DNA of 7,764 bases. Source: Oscillospiraceae bacterium (GTDB lineage Bacteria > Bacillota > Clostridia > Oscillospirales > Ruminococcaceae). The translations under genes were made by a program, and so were the position numbers. Position 1 is the stretch's first letter. Every line of letters begins with the position of its first letter. The DNA lies in the NCBI GenBank assembly GCA_017828935.1, contig JAGAUG010000099.1, positions 1 to 7,764 on the forward strand. The letters run 5' to 3'. Below are positions 1 through 7,762 of the stretch, in pieces. The notes below the pieces were generated by a model, which was not told where the DNA came from, searched no databases, and saw nothing but the letters and a program-made list of their open reading frames with translations.

Positions 1-1
1 A

Positions 2-157
2 AAAGAAAAAAAAGGAATGAAAAAGCTTAGCAAAGTATCTGAGAAGAAAAAAGTAAAGAGAGTGGAAGTAACAGAAGAAGATGATAGCAAAGAAGAAATA
101 ATTGATGTATTAGCGAAAAAAAGAGAAAAAGAAAGAAAAGAGATGGAAGAAGAGTAA
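2..157 (+). CDS. C-terminal end of an unidentified, highly charged protein (partial, runs in from the left)
   Basis: The frame is open from the left edge and ends at TAA 155-157. An in-frame ATG lies at 17-19, but the only purine-rich AGGA motif abuts it with no usable spacing, and the frame stays open upstream. I therefore read this as the tail of a longer protein rather than a complete 46-residue one. From that Met to the stop, about 30 of 46 residues are charged (12 Lys, 3 Arg, 12 Glu, 3 Asp). It ends in a Lys/Arg/Glu-rich stretch closing with MEEE, which suggests a disordered or helical, coiled-coil-like tail. There is no hydrophobic segment, Cys or recognisable motif, and I cannot assign a function. 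The gene converges on the large minus-strand gene, with 41 bases between the two stop codons, and both appear to share the hairpin at 163-194. The purine-rich plus strand here, switching to pyrimidine-rich past about 195, supports coding on this strand. Confidence 0.6.
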   Translation, partial: KEKKGMKKLSKVSEKKKVKRVEVTEEDDSKEEIIDVLAKKREKERKEMEEE

Positions 158-162
158 ATAAT

Positions 163-200
163 AAACCGGCTTCTAAATAAATAGAGGCCGGTTTTATTTT
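163..200. terminator. Bidirectional rho-independent terminator between convergent genes
   Basis: The arm at 163-175 (AAACCGGCTTCTA) pairs with 182-194 as a 13-bp stem containing one T-G wobble, closed by a 6-base AT loop (176-181). On the plus strand it is followed by TATTTT (195-200), which suits termination of the gene ending at 157. On the minus strand the hairpin begins 4 bases past the synthase stop codon (199-201), and the RNA then continues with a T-rich stretch (ATTATTTA). The GC-rich core CCGGC/GCCGG stands out sharply in otherwise AT-only surroundings. The placement between two converging stop codons supports use in both directions. This is inferred from sequence alone. Confidence 0.85.
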
Positions 201-3200
201 AATATAATATATTTATATTATATTGATTTTGATCTAGATTAATAAGATATGGTAATTTTGTTTTTTGAGAATCTTTTGATTTGGAAACTAATAAATTAAT
301 TTTTGTTTTATTAATTTCAAGACTTGCTTTAAAACCGTTCCAACAAGACGGAATCTTTGGGTTAATTTCTAAAAAATTATTTTTTATATTTATTCCGAGT
401 AGCGTTTCTATCGTTGCTTTATAAAACCACCCAGCAGCGCCAGTATAAATACTCCAACCACCGTGAGCCTTAGCGAATTCGTTAGAATAAATATCGCCAG
501 AAATATAATAAGGCTCGATTTTATATTTTTGAGCAAGTTTTTTATTTTGACATCTAAAAGCTGGACAGAGCATTTGTAGTAAGTTATAGCCAGTATCGAT
601 CTCTCCCAGCTCTATAAATGCCATAGCGAGCCACATACCAGCGTGTGTATATTGTCCGCCGTTTTCTCTGATCCCGGCCGGATAAGATTTAACATAGCCA
701 GGATTTTGAGACGAATGAACAAAAGCTGGATAAAACAAGTTTATTAACATATTATCTTTATCTACAAGATATTTAAGACAACTTTCAAGACTAGTTTTAA
801 TTTTATTTTTATCTGGCATCTTCGCAAAAACGCTAAAGCTTTGAGGAAGGGAATCGATTTTGCATTCGTCAGATTCTTTACTTCCCATTTTTGATCCATC
901 GTCGTAAAAAGCTCTTAGATACCAGCTTCCATCCCAGCAATTTTTATCAATATTTTGTTTTAGATTTTTTGAAATTTCTAGATATTTTTTTGATAGATTA
1001 TTATCGTTTTTGAGCTTACAAATATTAGAAAAATTTTCGAGTATAATTATTAAAAACATCCCGAGCCAAACACTTTCGCCTTTTTTATTTATTCCGACTC
1101 TATTATAGCCGTCGCTCCAATCGCCGCAACCAATCAAAGGCAAGTTATGGGAACCGAATTTATTTAAAGAATATTCTATCGCTTTTAAACAATGTTGATA
1201 GATCGACTCTTTTAGATTTGATTTTGTAGCCTGAAAATATTTTTCGTGTTCGTCGTCTTTGAGAGTTGGACCGTCGATATAATAAGTCTTAATATCTAAT
1301 ATATTTAAATCTCCGGTTTTATTAATATATTCTGAAGTTACGTAAGCAAGCCAAAGAAGATCGTCGCTATATCTGGTTCTTACGCCTTTTATATTTTCGT
1401 TATTTGATAATTTGTTGTGCCACCAATGAAATACATCTCCTTCTTGGAATTGAGCGCAAGACGCTCTTATTATTTGTTGTTTAGTTATATTAGGATTTAA
1501 ATTTATATAACAAAGTGAATCTTGAAGTTGATCTCTAAACCCGAAGGCTCCGCCACATTGATAAAATCCTGTTCGAGCCCAAATTCGACCGCAAATTATT
1601 TGATGGGGAACCCAAGTATTTATCATATAATTTAAAGCTTTATCAGGTGTTTCTATTTGAATTTTATTTAAATTATTTATTTTTGGATTTTTAAATAAAT
1701 TAATATTATTTTCGAGTTGTTTCTTAGATTTTATAAAAGCTAAACAATATTCGATATTTAAATTATCTTGAGAATTAATTTCAAGCTCAGAAATTAAACT
1801 TGCGCAATCTAAAAAATTATTATTAGAGCTATCTTCCCAATTTCCAGAAAAGAAATCAGATTTATTATTTACAGATTTTATATTTAAATTATTATTTAAA
1901 TTATTATTATTTAAATCAACAGAAAGCGATATCATGTTTTGATTTAAACAATGTTTTAATAATATTTTATTATCTAAAAATTTGCCCCAAACTTTTTGGC
2001 TATCTAAATAATTTACTCCGAGAACGGGTTCGATATAATAAGCTAATTTAATATTAATATTTTCAGTTGATTTATTTATAAATTTAATATTACAATATTT
2101 GCTATTGCCTTTTTCGGGAACCCAGATAGTAATAATATATTCTAAGTCTTCGATAATTCCTGTATACTTAGCTTTTGTTGGAGAAAAAATAGCTTGAGAG
2201 CCAGACAAAATATTATAATATTTTTGTTTGTATTTTAAGATTAATAGCTCTCCGTCGTTATCTGTAAATATATCGTTAAACCAAGGCGTTAATTTATTTT
2301 CTCTTGAGTTCATCGCCCAAGAGAATCCGAGATTATTATCAGAAACAAGAGTTCCAAAAGTTTGATTAGATAATATATGACAATACGGAAGAGAAGAAGT
2401 TTTATTTACATAAAATTTATTATCTAAAAAAGTTCCGCCGTTTATTTTAAAGCCATTTGATAAATCTATTTTGGCTGGAAGGGCTTTTTGGATCTTGATC
2501 GGCAAGTATTTATTTGGATTCGACTCAGAAATTAAGAGATTTTCTGGGACGATATAGTGAGATAGAGCTTTTAAAATAATTAATTTTTCTGGTTCAATCT
2601 CTGTTAAATTTATTAAAAAAATACCGCCTTTAATTTTTAATAATAAACTAGCGTCTAGTTTTTTTATTATAGATTCTATAAAATTTTTTAAAATTATTTC
2701 GCCTTGGAGCTCTCTATAAGTTAAGACTAGATCAAATAAGATTCCGCAAAGTCGAAGTTTTTTTAAAGTTTTTATATAAATTTCGATTCTAGAAGAGTCT
2801 CCAAGACCGCTAACTTGAAGAAGTACAATTGGAACATCTCCAGAAATTGACAAAGACCAAAGAGCGCCAATATCTTGTTTATTTTGGCTTATTTCTTTAG
2901 AATTTTGTTTATTATATAATAAAATTGGCAGTAGCTTAAAAGCGATTTTATCTTCGATTGTGTCGCCGAATATTTTTGATTTTGCGCTAGTTTTTATATT
3001 CAAATGACTTTTATTTCGGCTTTTAATTATATTATCTATTACTCCGGAAACAGAATCAGAAGTCGAAATTATTAACGTAAAATCTTTTTGAGCCGAAGCA
3101 TTTATATCAAAATTAAGCTTGATACCAGCTATAGCGTCGGGTAAGCCATTAGATTTATTATTTAAATCATCTAAATTTTTTAAATTCTCAAAAATAGAAT

Positions 3201-6200
3201 TAATATTATTAGAGCTATTTAGAATTTCTTTTTGGGTTAAATAATTAAACGAAAAATTTTCTAAGAATCCGATACCTAAATATATTTGGTTTTGATTATC
3301 CTGTTCTCTTTCTCGTTTTGAAAAAATTAAAATATTTGAATCTTTGTCGTAAGACGAAGTTATAAATAATTTATTAAAAGCTGGGTGAGCGATGTAGTCA
3401 TTAAAATTAGTTAATATTGGTTCGAGAGTTATTAGAGCATTAATTGATTTTTTTGAGTTAGAATTATTTTTAATTATGATTTGTCGCTGTTCACAAGCTA
3501 AAGTTTTATCTAAATAAGATATCATTGTTGTTTGTAAGAAAGACATCTTACTAAGATAAGAAACACTGTGGGAATAAAATTTAGTTTGATAAGTTATATT
3601 ATTATAATTATAATATGGCGCTGGAGTTGCGCTAAAATAAAGATCTTCTGAATTAATAAATAAAAAAATATCGTGAGGCTTTCTAATTAAGTCTATTGGT
3701 TGTCTTGTTAGACATTTATTATTACTTAAAAGAAAACTAGAGCCGTTGTCTGTTAAAATATTAGTTATATCAGAGTTTTTAAATATAGTTATATTAGGGC
3801 TAGCTGGTGAAATATTATTATATTCTTGAATCGACTTTGATATTTTAATATTTTTTTCTGGAACTGGCTTTATAACGTTGTCGAAAACAACAGCGTCGCG
3901 AGCGATTTTTTCTTCTAGTAATTCTTTTGTTGCTTTCATATTTTTATCTCTCATAAATCTTTTTTGCATCCTATTTTCAAATATAGCGTTGTTGGTAGCT
4001 ATAAGACTCATTCCGATATGGTGAGCCATATAGCTTTTTATAATTTCGAAATCTTCAACACGAGTTTTAGTAAAATCAATTGCTTCAAAAAAACCGTAGA
4101 TTCCTTTAGCGCCGAGCTTCTCTAAATCAAATAAATTTTTCATAGCCATCTTCGGAGCAAACGACAAAGCTAAGAAAGTCGAATACGGAGAAATAACAAG
4201 ATCTTTATCTAAATTTTGTTTTACTCCTAGTTTTTGGACCCCGTGAGCTTTATATTGATAATATAAATTATTATCAAAAGCGAAAAATGCACTTTCAGAA
4301 ATTCCCCAAGGAATATTAATATCAGAAGTTCGCTTTTGTTGGCAATAAACACAATATCTAAGAGCTTCGTCTAGTAGTGAACCAGAAAAAGACGGTAAAA
4401 ATAAATGTGGCATAAAAAATTCAAACATTGTTCCTGTCCAAGATACGGGTCCTGCGTAAAATCCGTTTCTTGATAAAGTTCGGTTTAGTTCGCCCCAATG
4501 TTTTTTAGGCGCCATTCTTTTAGCAATCGCAAAATAACTTGTAAGACGAGCTTCGCTCATCAAAAAATCATAGTAAGAATCCACTAGTTTTTCGGTTTTT
4601 ATATTATATCCAATAGAAAATAAATTTCGTTTTTTAGAATAAAATTTACTTAGATCAGTTTGGGCTATTATTTTTTGAAGTCTGTTAACTAAATCAGACC
4701 GCTCTTTTTTTTCGAAATAATAATCTTTTAAACCTTCTTTGAGAGCTATCAAACAAGAAACAAAGTTTCCGCTGTCGACAGCCGAAATAAAAGTATCGAT
4801 TGTTTTTAAAGTTTTTATATCGTACCAGTTATATAGATTGCCGTGCCATTTTTCTAAATTTTCGATCGTTGTTAGAGTATGATTAATATTATTATAAAGC
4901 GTCTCTGTATCTATAAAATCAAAGTCTCTAGCTGCGAGAGTACTGATTAATAAGAAGCCAATATTAGTTGGCGAAGTTCTATAAGCGATCGCTCTAATTG
5001 GTGAGAGCTGTATATTATCTGGAGGAAGATAGTTACAAGACAAATTAAAATGATCTTCGTAAAACTTCCACATGTTGGCCGCGTAGCCTATTAGAGTTTC
5101 TTTGTATTCATCCGGAAATTTACTTGATTTATTAAATTTTTTTGTGTTGATTATTAGAGCTAGCGGAATTATAGACGAAAACAAAAGACCGAGTAATTTA
5201 AGTTCCCCGCTCGGAGAATTTATTAATATTAAAATTCCGATTAATTCGGGCCAAAAAAGTTTTTTAATTAAAGCTAAAGATTTTGAGTTTTGAGATTCAG
5301 CTTGAGCTGCAGTTACCCACTGAAGCAAATTTTTCTTGCTGATATATTTTCGATATAGGGCTTTAAAAATCGCGTCAACAGATATAAAAACTTGAGCGAT
5401 TAACATAACAGTTAAAAATATTGCTTGAAATAAATATTCAAAAGTTTGAGGGATAACTTGTGTATAAAATTTTCTTGATAAAGTAAACCAGCCGCTAAAT
5501 AAAATCGACATAAAAGCTGACAAGAGAGAGCTAAACGTAATCGAGGCTACGCCTATTAAAGAAATTAAAGATCCAAAAGCAATATTATTAATTTTAAAAT
5601 AAATTCCAGTTAAAATCAAAACTAAAGAAAATAGCGGAGTAATTGACCTTCTTAAGTTATCAAATAATTTATATTTATTTATCCAAGATAAATTTTTATT
5701 AAATATATAATTTATGTTTTGCCAATCGCCTCTGATCCAACGGTGTAATCTAGATAGCCAAGAATTTATATTAGATGGATAGCCATCTGTTACTTCGACG
5801 TCAGAGACAAAACCAGCTCTTAAAAAAATTCCTTCTAGGATATCGTGGCTTAAAATATTATCTTCTGGGAATTTATTATCTAAGATTTCATAAAAAGCGT
5901 CGATATCTATTAATCCTTTTCCGGCAAAAATAGATTCGCTGAATAAATTTTGATATAAATCTTTTGATGAAACATCATACATAGTTGTTCCGCCGCAACC
6001 AGCCATTACTCGAGAAAACAAAGTATTTTTAGCTGAATCTAAATCGATTCCGATTTTGGGTGTTAAAATTGCGTAGCCCGACGAAACAGCTTTTAAATTT
6101 TTATCTATTATTGGTTTATTAAGAGGATGAAGAGCTGTTGCGACAAGTTTTTGGGTAGAGTCAATTAGTAGCTCTGTATCTGAATCAAGAGCAATTATAT

Positions 6201-7602
6201 ATTTTGTGTTTTTAATTTTTTTTTCGGAGCCTTCAAAAACAAAAATCGAATTATAATCAGATTTATTTTTTATAAATCTAATTAATTCAGTTATTGCACC
6301 GCGTTTTCGCTCCCAGCCGATGTAAGAATTTTGAGTTTTACTATAGCTTCTCTTTCTAACTATTAAAAAAAATCTATCGCCATATTTATTATTTAAAAAA
6401 TTAATTATTCTTTTAGAAGCGTCTATTTGAGATTTATCGTTGGCGTCTTGAGGATATTTATTTTGTGTAAAATCAGCTAAGATACAAAAATTAACGTCGC
6501 CAGAGCCGTTGGAAAAATATAAATTTTCTAATCTAGTTTTAAGATTTTTGGCTTGATCGGCCTTGGGTAAGATAGTCGAGACAACAACTAAAGTTCGACC
6601 TTCAGGAGGGACGCAGTTTTTAATATCAAGTCTGGGCAAAAAATCTGTTTTAGAATTTTTTAAACAAAAATATTCGTTTAAAGGTCTTATAACTTCCCAA
6701 AGAGGCAAGTAACAGACAAGAGCTAAAAAAATATTGCTTGTTAATAAAAAAATTATTATAGAAAAAAGTGCTGGAACAAATATATTAATATTTATAAAAA
6801 TTTCGCTGATTTTTTTTTGACGAGAGATAAGATCTTCGTCGTTTTTTAAATAAAACCCGATGTGTTTATTTTGTTTTTTGGATTTTTCAAGTAATAAATT
6901 TGCGAGTTTCTCTTCGTTGATATTTTTAATTTTAGAGATTAGGCCTAATAAATATCTATAATAAGACTTGGATTCATCGTCCATTTTTGTATAAATATTT
7001 TCTGGGTCTTTAGCGAGTATTTTTTCAACAGGGCTTACTTTTTCGATTATTTTATTAAAATCAATACTTTCTAAATTTTTAAGATTCTTAATCGAAAAAG
7101 CAATCGCTTTTGTTATATTTTCGGGTTCTTGATTTGTATTTATAATAATCGAAAAATAAATATTATTTATTAACGCAATTTTTATTGCTGTTGATAAAAA
7201 AGATAGCTCTTCAATAGAAAGATATATTTTTTGATAAGATTCTGTTAGAATTTTAATTATATTTTCTTCAGACACTTCTTTAAAACCGGACGAAATAAAA
7301 AAATTATAAATTATTTGATATATAATAGGCAACTTGGAATTCTTTAGAGCCGAAAGATATATTTTATTGTTTTTTAAAAAACTTAAGATAGATTTGATTT
7401 CTTTTTCTAGAATATAAAAATTATCAGTAAACCATTCTTGATGAGGGGATTTATTATTTTTTTGACAATCTGATTTATAAATTTTTTTCATAGTTTTGAA
7501 ATGTCGAGCTAAATTTTTTTTTAATATATTGCAGTTATATTTAACTAAATTGTTTTTATTTATCGAGTCAAGATCAAAAATTTTATAGTTTAAATCTGAC
7601 AT
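199..7602 (-). CDS. ndvB: Cyclic beta-1,2-glucan synthase (GT84 - GH189-like - GH94), NdvB/ChvB/Cgs family
   Basis: An inner-membrane enzyme that in characterised relatives makes beta-1,2-glucan from UDP-glucose, trims it and closes it into a ring. Modules by residue. 30-262: conserved N-terminal region (LARH 31-34, EWFTDNFYILEKEI 56-69, IGFYLKNDE 248-256). About 268-303: two membrane segments. 335-630: GT84 with DSDTEL (473-478, the DxD site), SHDILEG (585-591, probable catalytic base region) and RLHRWIRGDWQ (618-628, QxxRW-like). About 653-818: further membrane segments, with WVTAAQAE at 762-769. About 870-1210: glucoamylase-like cyclising domain with TSPTNIG (876-882), YNWYD (924-928), VDSGN (942-946), MSEARL (1015-1020), WGISESAF (1099-1106) and YMAHHIGMSL (1191-1200). 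About 1260-1450 and 1715-1960: paired GT36/GH94 beta-sandwiches (AHPAFNKLF, SRENKLTPW), with an ISGDVPIVL linker domain between them. 1985-2410: GH94 catalytic barrel with GFRDQLQD (2021-2028), GCGDWSDGYNRVG (2158-2170, containing the general acid), GIRENGGQYTHA (2310-2321) and YTGAAGW (2386-2392, likely phosphate site). The start at 7602 has AGAGGT seven to eight bases upstream, and the next Met (38) would cut the conserved LARH motif. Length is 2467 against roughly 2830-2870 in rhizobial enzymes. No frameshift or lost motif is seen. The family assignment is firm. The product, a cyclic rather than linear glucan, is inferred from module content. Confidence 0.95.
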   Translation of the reverse strand: MSDLNYKIFDLDSINKNNLVKYNCNILKKNLARHFKTMKKIYKSDCQKNNKSPHQEWFTDNFYILEKEIKSILSFLKNNKIYLSALKNSKLPIIYQIIYNFFISSGFKEVSEENIIKILTESYQKIYLSIEELSFLSTAIKIALINNIYFSIIINTNQEPENITKAIAFSIKNLKNLESIDFNKIIEKVSPVEKILAKDPENIYTKMDDESKSYYRYLLGLISKIKNINEEKLANLLLEKSKKQNKHIGFYLKNDEDLISRQKKISEIFININIFVPALFSIIIFLLTSNIFLALVCYLPLWEVIRPLNEYFCLKNSKTDFLPRLDIKNCVPPEGRTLVVVSTILPKADQAKNLKTRLENLYFSNGSGDVNFCILADFTQNKYPQDANDKSQIDASKRIINFLNNKYGDRFFLIVRKRSYSKTQNSYIGWERKRGAITELIRFIKNKSDYNSIFVFEGSEKKIKNTKYIIALDSDTELLIDSTQKLVATALHPLNKPIIDKNLKAVSSGYAILTPKIGIDLDSAKNTLFSRVMAGCGGTTMYDVSSKDLYQNLFSESIFAGKGLIDIDAFYEILDNKFPEDNILSHDILEGIFLRAGFVSDVEVTDGYPSNINSWLSRLHRWIRGDWQNINYIFNKNLSWINKYKLFDNLRRSITPLFSLVLILTGIYFKINNIAFGSLISLIGVASITFSSLLSAFMSILFSGWFTLSRKFYTQVIPQTFEYLFQAIFLTVMLIAQVFISVDAIFKALYRKYISKKNLLQWVTAAQAESQNSKSLALIKKLFWPELIGILILINSPSGELKLLGLLFSSIIPLALIINTKKFNKSSKFPDEYKETLIGYAANMWKFYEDHFNLSCNYLPPDNIQLSPIRAIAYRTSPTNIGFLLISTLAARDFDFIDTETLYNNINHTLTTIENLEKWHGNLYNWYDIKTLKTIDTFISAVDSGNFVSCLIALKEGLKDYYFEKKERSDLVNRLQKIIAQTDLSKFYSKKRNLFSIGYNIKTEKLVDSYYDFLMSEARLTSYFAIAKRMAPKKHWGELNRTLSRNGFYAGPVSWTGTMFEFFMPHLFLPSFSGSLLDEALRYCVYCQQKRTSDINIPWGISESAFFAFDNNLYYQYKAHGVQKLGVKQNLDKDLVISPYSTFLALSFAPKMAMKNLFDLEKLGAKGIYGFFEAIDFTKTRVEDFEIIKSYMAHHIGMSLIATNNAIFENRMQKRFMRDKNMKATKELLEEKIARDAVVFDNVIKPVPEKNIKISKSIQEYNNISPASPNITIFKNSDITNILTDNGSSFLLSNNKCLTRQPIDLIRKPHDIFLFINSEDLYFSATPAPYYNYNNITYQTKFYSHSVSYLSKMSFLQTTMISYLDKTLACEQRQIIIKNNSNSKKSINALITLEPILTNFNDYIAHPAFNKLFITSSYDKDSNILIFSKREREQDNQNQIYLGIGFLENFSFNYLTQKEILNSSNNINSIFENLKNLDDLNNKSNGLPDAIAGIKLNFDINASAQKDFTLIISTSDSVSGVIDNIIKSRNKSHLNIKTSAKSKIFGDTIEDKIAFKLLPILLYNKQNSKEISQNKQDIGALWSLSISGDVPIVLLQVSGLGDSSRIEIYIKTLKKLRLCGILFDLVLTYRELQGEIILKNFIESIIKKLDASLLLKIKGGIFLINLTEIEPEKLIILKALSHYIVPENLLISESNPNKYLPIKIQKALPAKIDLSNGFKINGGTFLDNKFYVNKTSSLPYCHILSNQTFGTLVSDNNLGFSWAMNSRENKLTPWFNDIFTDNDGELLILKYKQKYYNILSGSQAIFSPTKAKYTGIIEDLEYIITIWVPEKGNSKYCNIKFINKSTENINIKLAYYIEPVLGVNYLDSQKVWGKFLDNKILLKHCLNQNMISLSVDLNNNNLNNNLNIKSVNNKSDFFSGNWEDSSNNNFLDCASLISELEINSQDNLNIEYCLAFIKSKKQLENNINLFKNPKINNLNKIQIETPDKALNYMINTWVPHQIICGRIWARTGFYQCGGAFGFRDQLQDSLCYINLNPNITKQQIIRASCAQFQEGDVFHWWHNKLSNNENIKGVRTRYSDDLLWLAYVTSEYINKTGDLNILDIKTYYIDGPTLKDDEHEKYFQATKSNLKESIYQHCLKAIEYSLNKFGSHNLPLIGCGDWSDGYNRVGINKKGESVWLGMFLIIILENFSNICKLKNDNNLSKKYLEISKNLKQNIDKNCWDGSWYLRAFYDDGSKMGSKESDECKIDSLPQSFSVFAKMPDKNKIKTSLESCLKYLVDKDNMLINLFYPAFVHSSQNPGYVKSYPAGIRENGGQYTHAGMWLAMAFIELGEIDTGYNLLQMLCPAFRCQNKKLAQKYKIEPYYISGDIYSNEFAKAHGGWSIYTGAAGWFYKATIETLLGINIKNNFLEINPKIPSCWNGFKASLEINKTKINLLVSKSKDSQKTKLPYLINLDQNQYNINILY
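201..224. repeat. Perfect 11-bp AT-only inverted repeat overlapping the 3' end of the synthase gene
   Basis: AATATAATATA (201-211) and its exact reverse complement (214-224) are separated by two bases. The element covers the last codons of the synthase (Asn-Ile-Leu-Tyr and the A of the TAA stop) and lies directly next to the terminator hairpin. It could form a weak second hairpin in the mRNA. With only A and T in so AT-rich a genome, chance plus codon content (ATA, TAT, AAT) may fully explain it. Confidence 0.4.
1861..1917 (-). repeat. AT-only low-complexity run encoding an Asn-rich loop in the synthase
   Basis: The plus strand carries imperfect copies of TTATTATTTAAA. On the coding strand these encode residues 1896-1914, an Asn/Leu stretch (DLNNNNLNNNLNIK) followed by SVNNK. 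It lies late in the second GT36/GH94 beta-sandwich, between the conserved segment around VLGVNYLD (1860-1867) and the start of the catalytic barrel. Sequence and length vary there in the family. It most likely forms a surface loop that grew by replication slippage. Confidence 0.6.
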
Positions 7603-7608
7603 TTTTAA

Positions 7609-7614
7609 ACCTCT
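7609..7614 (-). promoter_or_regulatory. Ribosome binding site of the synthase gene
   Basis: The minus strand reads AGAGGT, leaving 6 bases before the ATG at 7602-7600 (7 from the final G of AGAGG). This is a good Shine-Dalgarno match at normal spacing in an otherwise AT-only leader, and it fixes the start at 7602 rather than at the internal Met 38. Confidence 0.8.
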
Positions 7615-7638
7615 TTTATAAAAATTTTAAAAAATTAT

Positions 7639-7653
7639 TTATAATTATTATAA
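7639..7653 (-). promoter_or_regulatory. Candidate -10 element within a short AT dyad
   Basis: A perfect TATAAT occurs on the minus strand (plus positions 7647-7652), about 45 bases upstream of the synthase start, which would give a leader of roughly 35-40 bases. No convincing TTGACA-like -35 lies 16-18 bases upstream, and the bases before it (GGT) only approach an extended -10. The hexamer lies inside a dyad, TTATAAT (7639-7645) and ATTATAA (7647-7653) around one base. Such matches arise easily in DNA this AT-rich, so this is a weak call. Confidence 0.3.
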
Positions 7654-7672
7654 CCATATAAAAATAATATAT

Positions 7673-7762
7673 TTAATTAGTTTTTATAAATAAGGCAATA
7701 ATTACAAATAATAATTGAAGTATTTTATTAGACTTTGATGATAATAATAATAATAAATATAA
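7673..7762 (-). CDS. Possible C-terminal end of an upstream hydrophobic protein (partial, runs in from the right)
   Basis: On the minus strand a frame is open from the window edge for 29 codons to TAA at 7675-7673. It reads as a Leu-rich start, a short Ser/Lys/Asn stretch, then ILQLLFVIIALFIKTN, which resembles a final membrane helix with a charged end. If real, it would be a same-strand neighbour ending 70 bases before the synthase start. The first part is only a TTA-codon reading of a trinucleotide run, and open stretches of this length occur by chance in AT-rich DNA, so I treat it as a candidate only. No function can be proposed. Confidence 0.2.
   Translation of the reverse strand, partial: LYLLLLLSSKSNKILQLLFVIIALFIKTN
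7737..7757. repeat. Trinucleotide run (GAT)2(AAT)4
   Basis: Two GAT units (7737-7742) are followed by four AAT units (7743-7754) and AAA at the right edge of the window. It is a simple-sequence tract open to slippage. It is either intergenic or part of the possible Leu-rich coding end on the minus strand, and no regulatory role is visible. Confidence 0.6.

Noticed and set aside
17..157. A complete 46-residue small protein starting at the ATG at 17
   Set aside because: The AGGA directly abuts the ATG, too close for a ribosome site, and the frame is open to the window edge. A longer gene running in from the left is more likely.
3590..3620. AT-rich repeats such as TTATATTATTATAATTATAATATGG that look like a protein-binding array
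   Set aside because: They lie inside the conserved coding frame and encode an ordinary Tyr/Asn stretch (residues 1330-1336). No regular spacing or conserved unit is seen.
5102..5293. A 63-codon plus-strand open frame
   Set aside because: It lies wholly antisense to the synthase, opposite a well conserved part covering the last membrane segments and the linker that follows. It has no ribosome site and its content reads as a complement shadow of that gene.
199..7602. Reassigned TGA code (Gly or Trp), as in some low-GC bacteria
   Set aside because: No in-frame TGA occurs in 2467 codons, and the conserved Trp and Gly positions I checked on the coding strand use TGG and GGN.
199..7602. Possible fusion or assembly artefact, because one frame holds a transferase and two hydrolase-like domains
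   Set aside because: This module order is the normal architecture of the cyclic beta-1,2-glucan synthase family.
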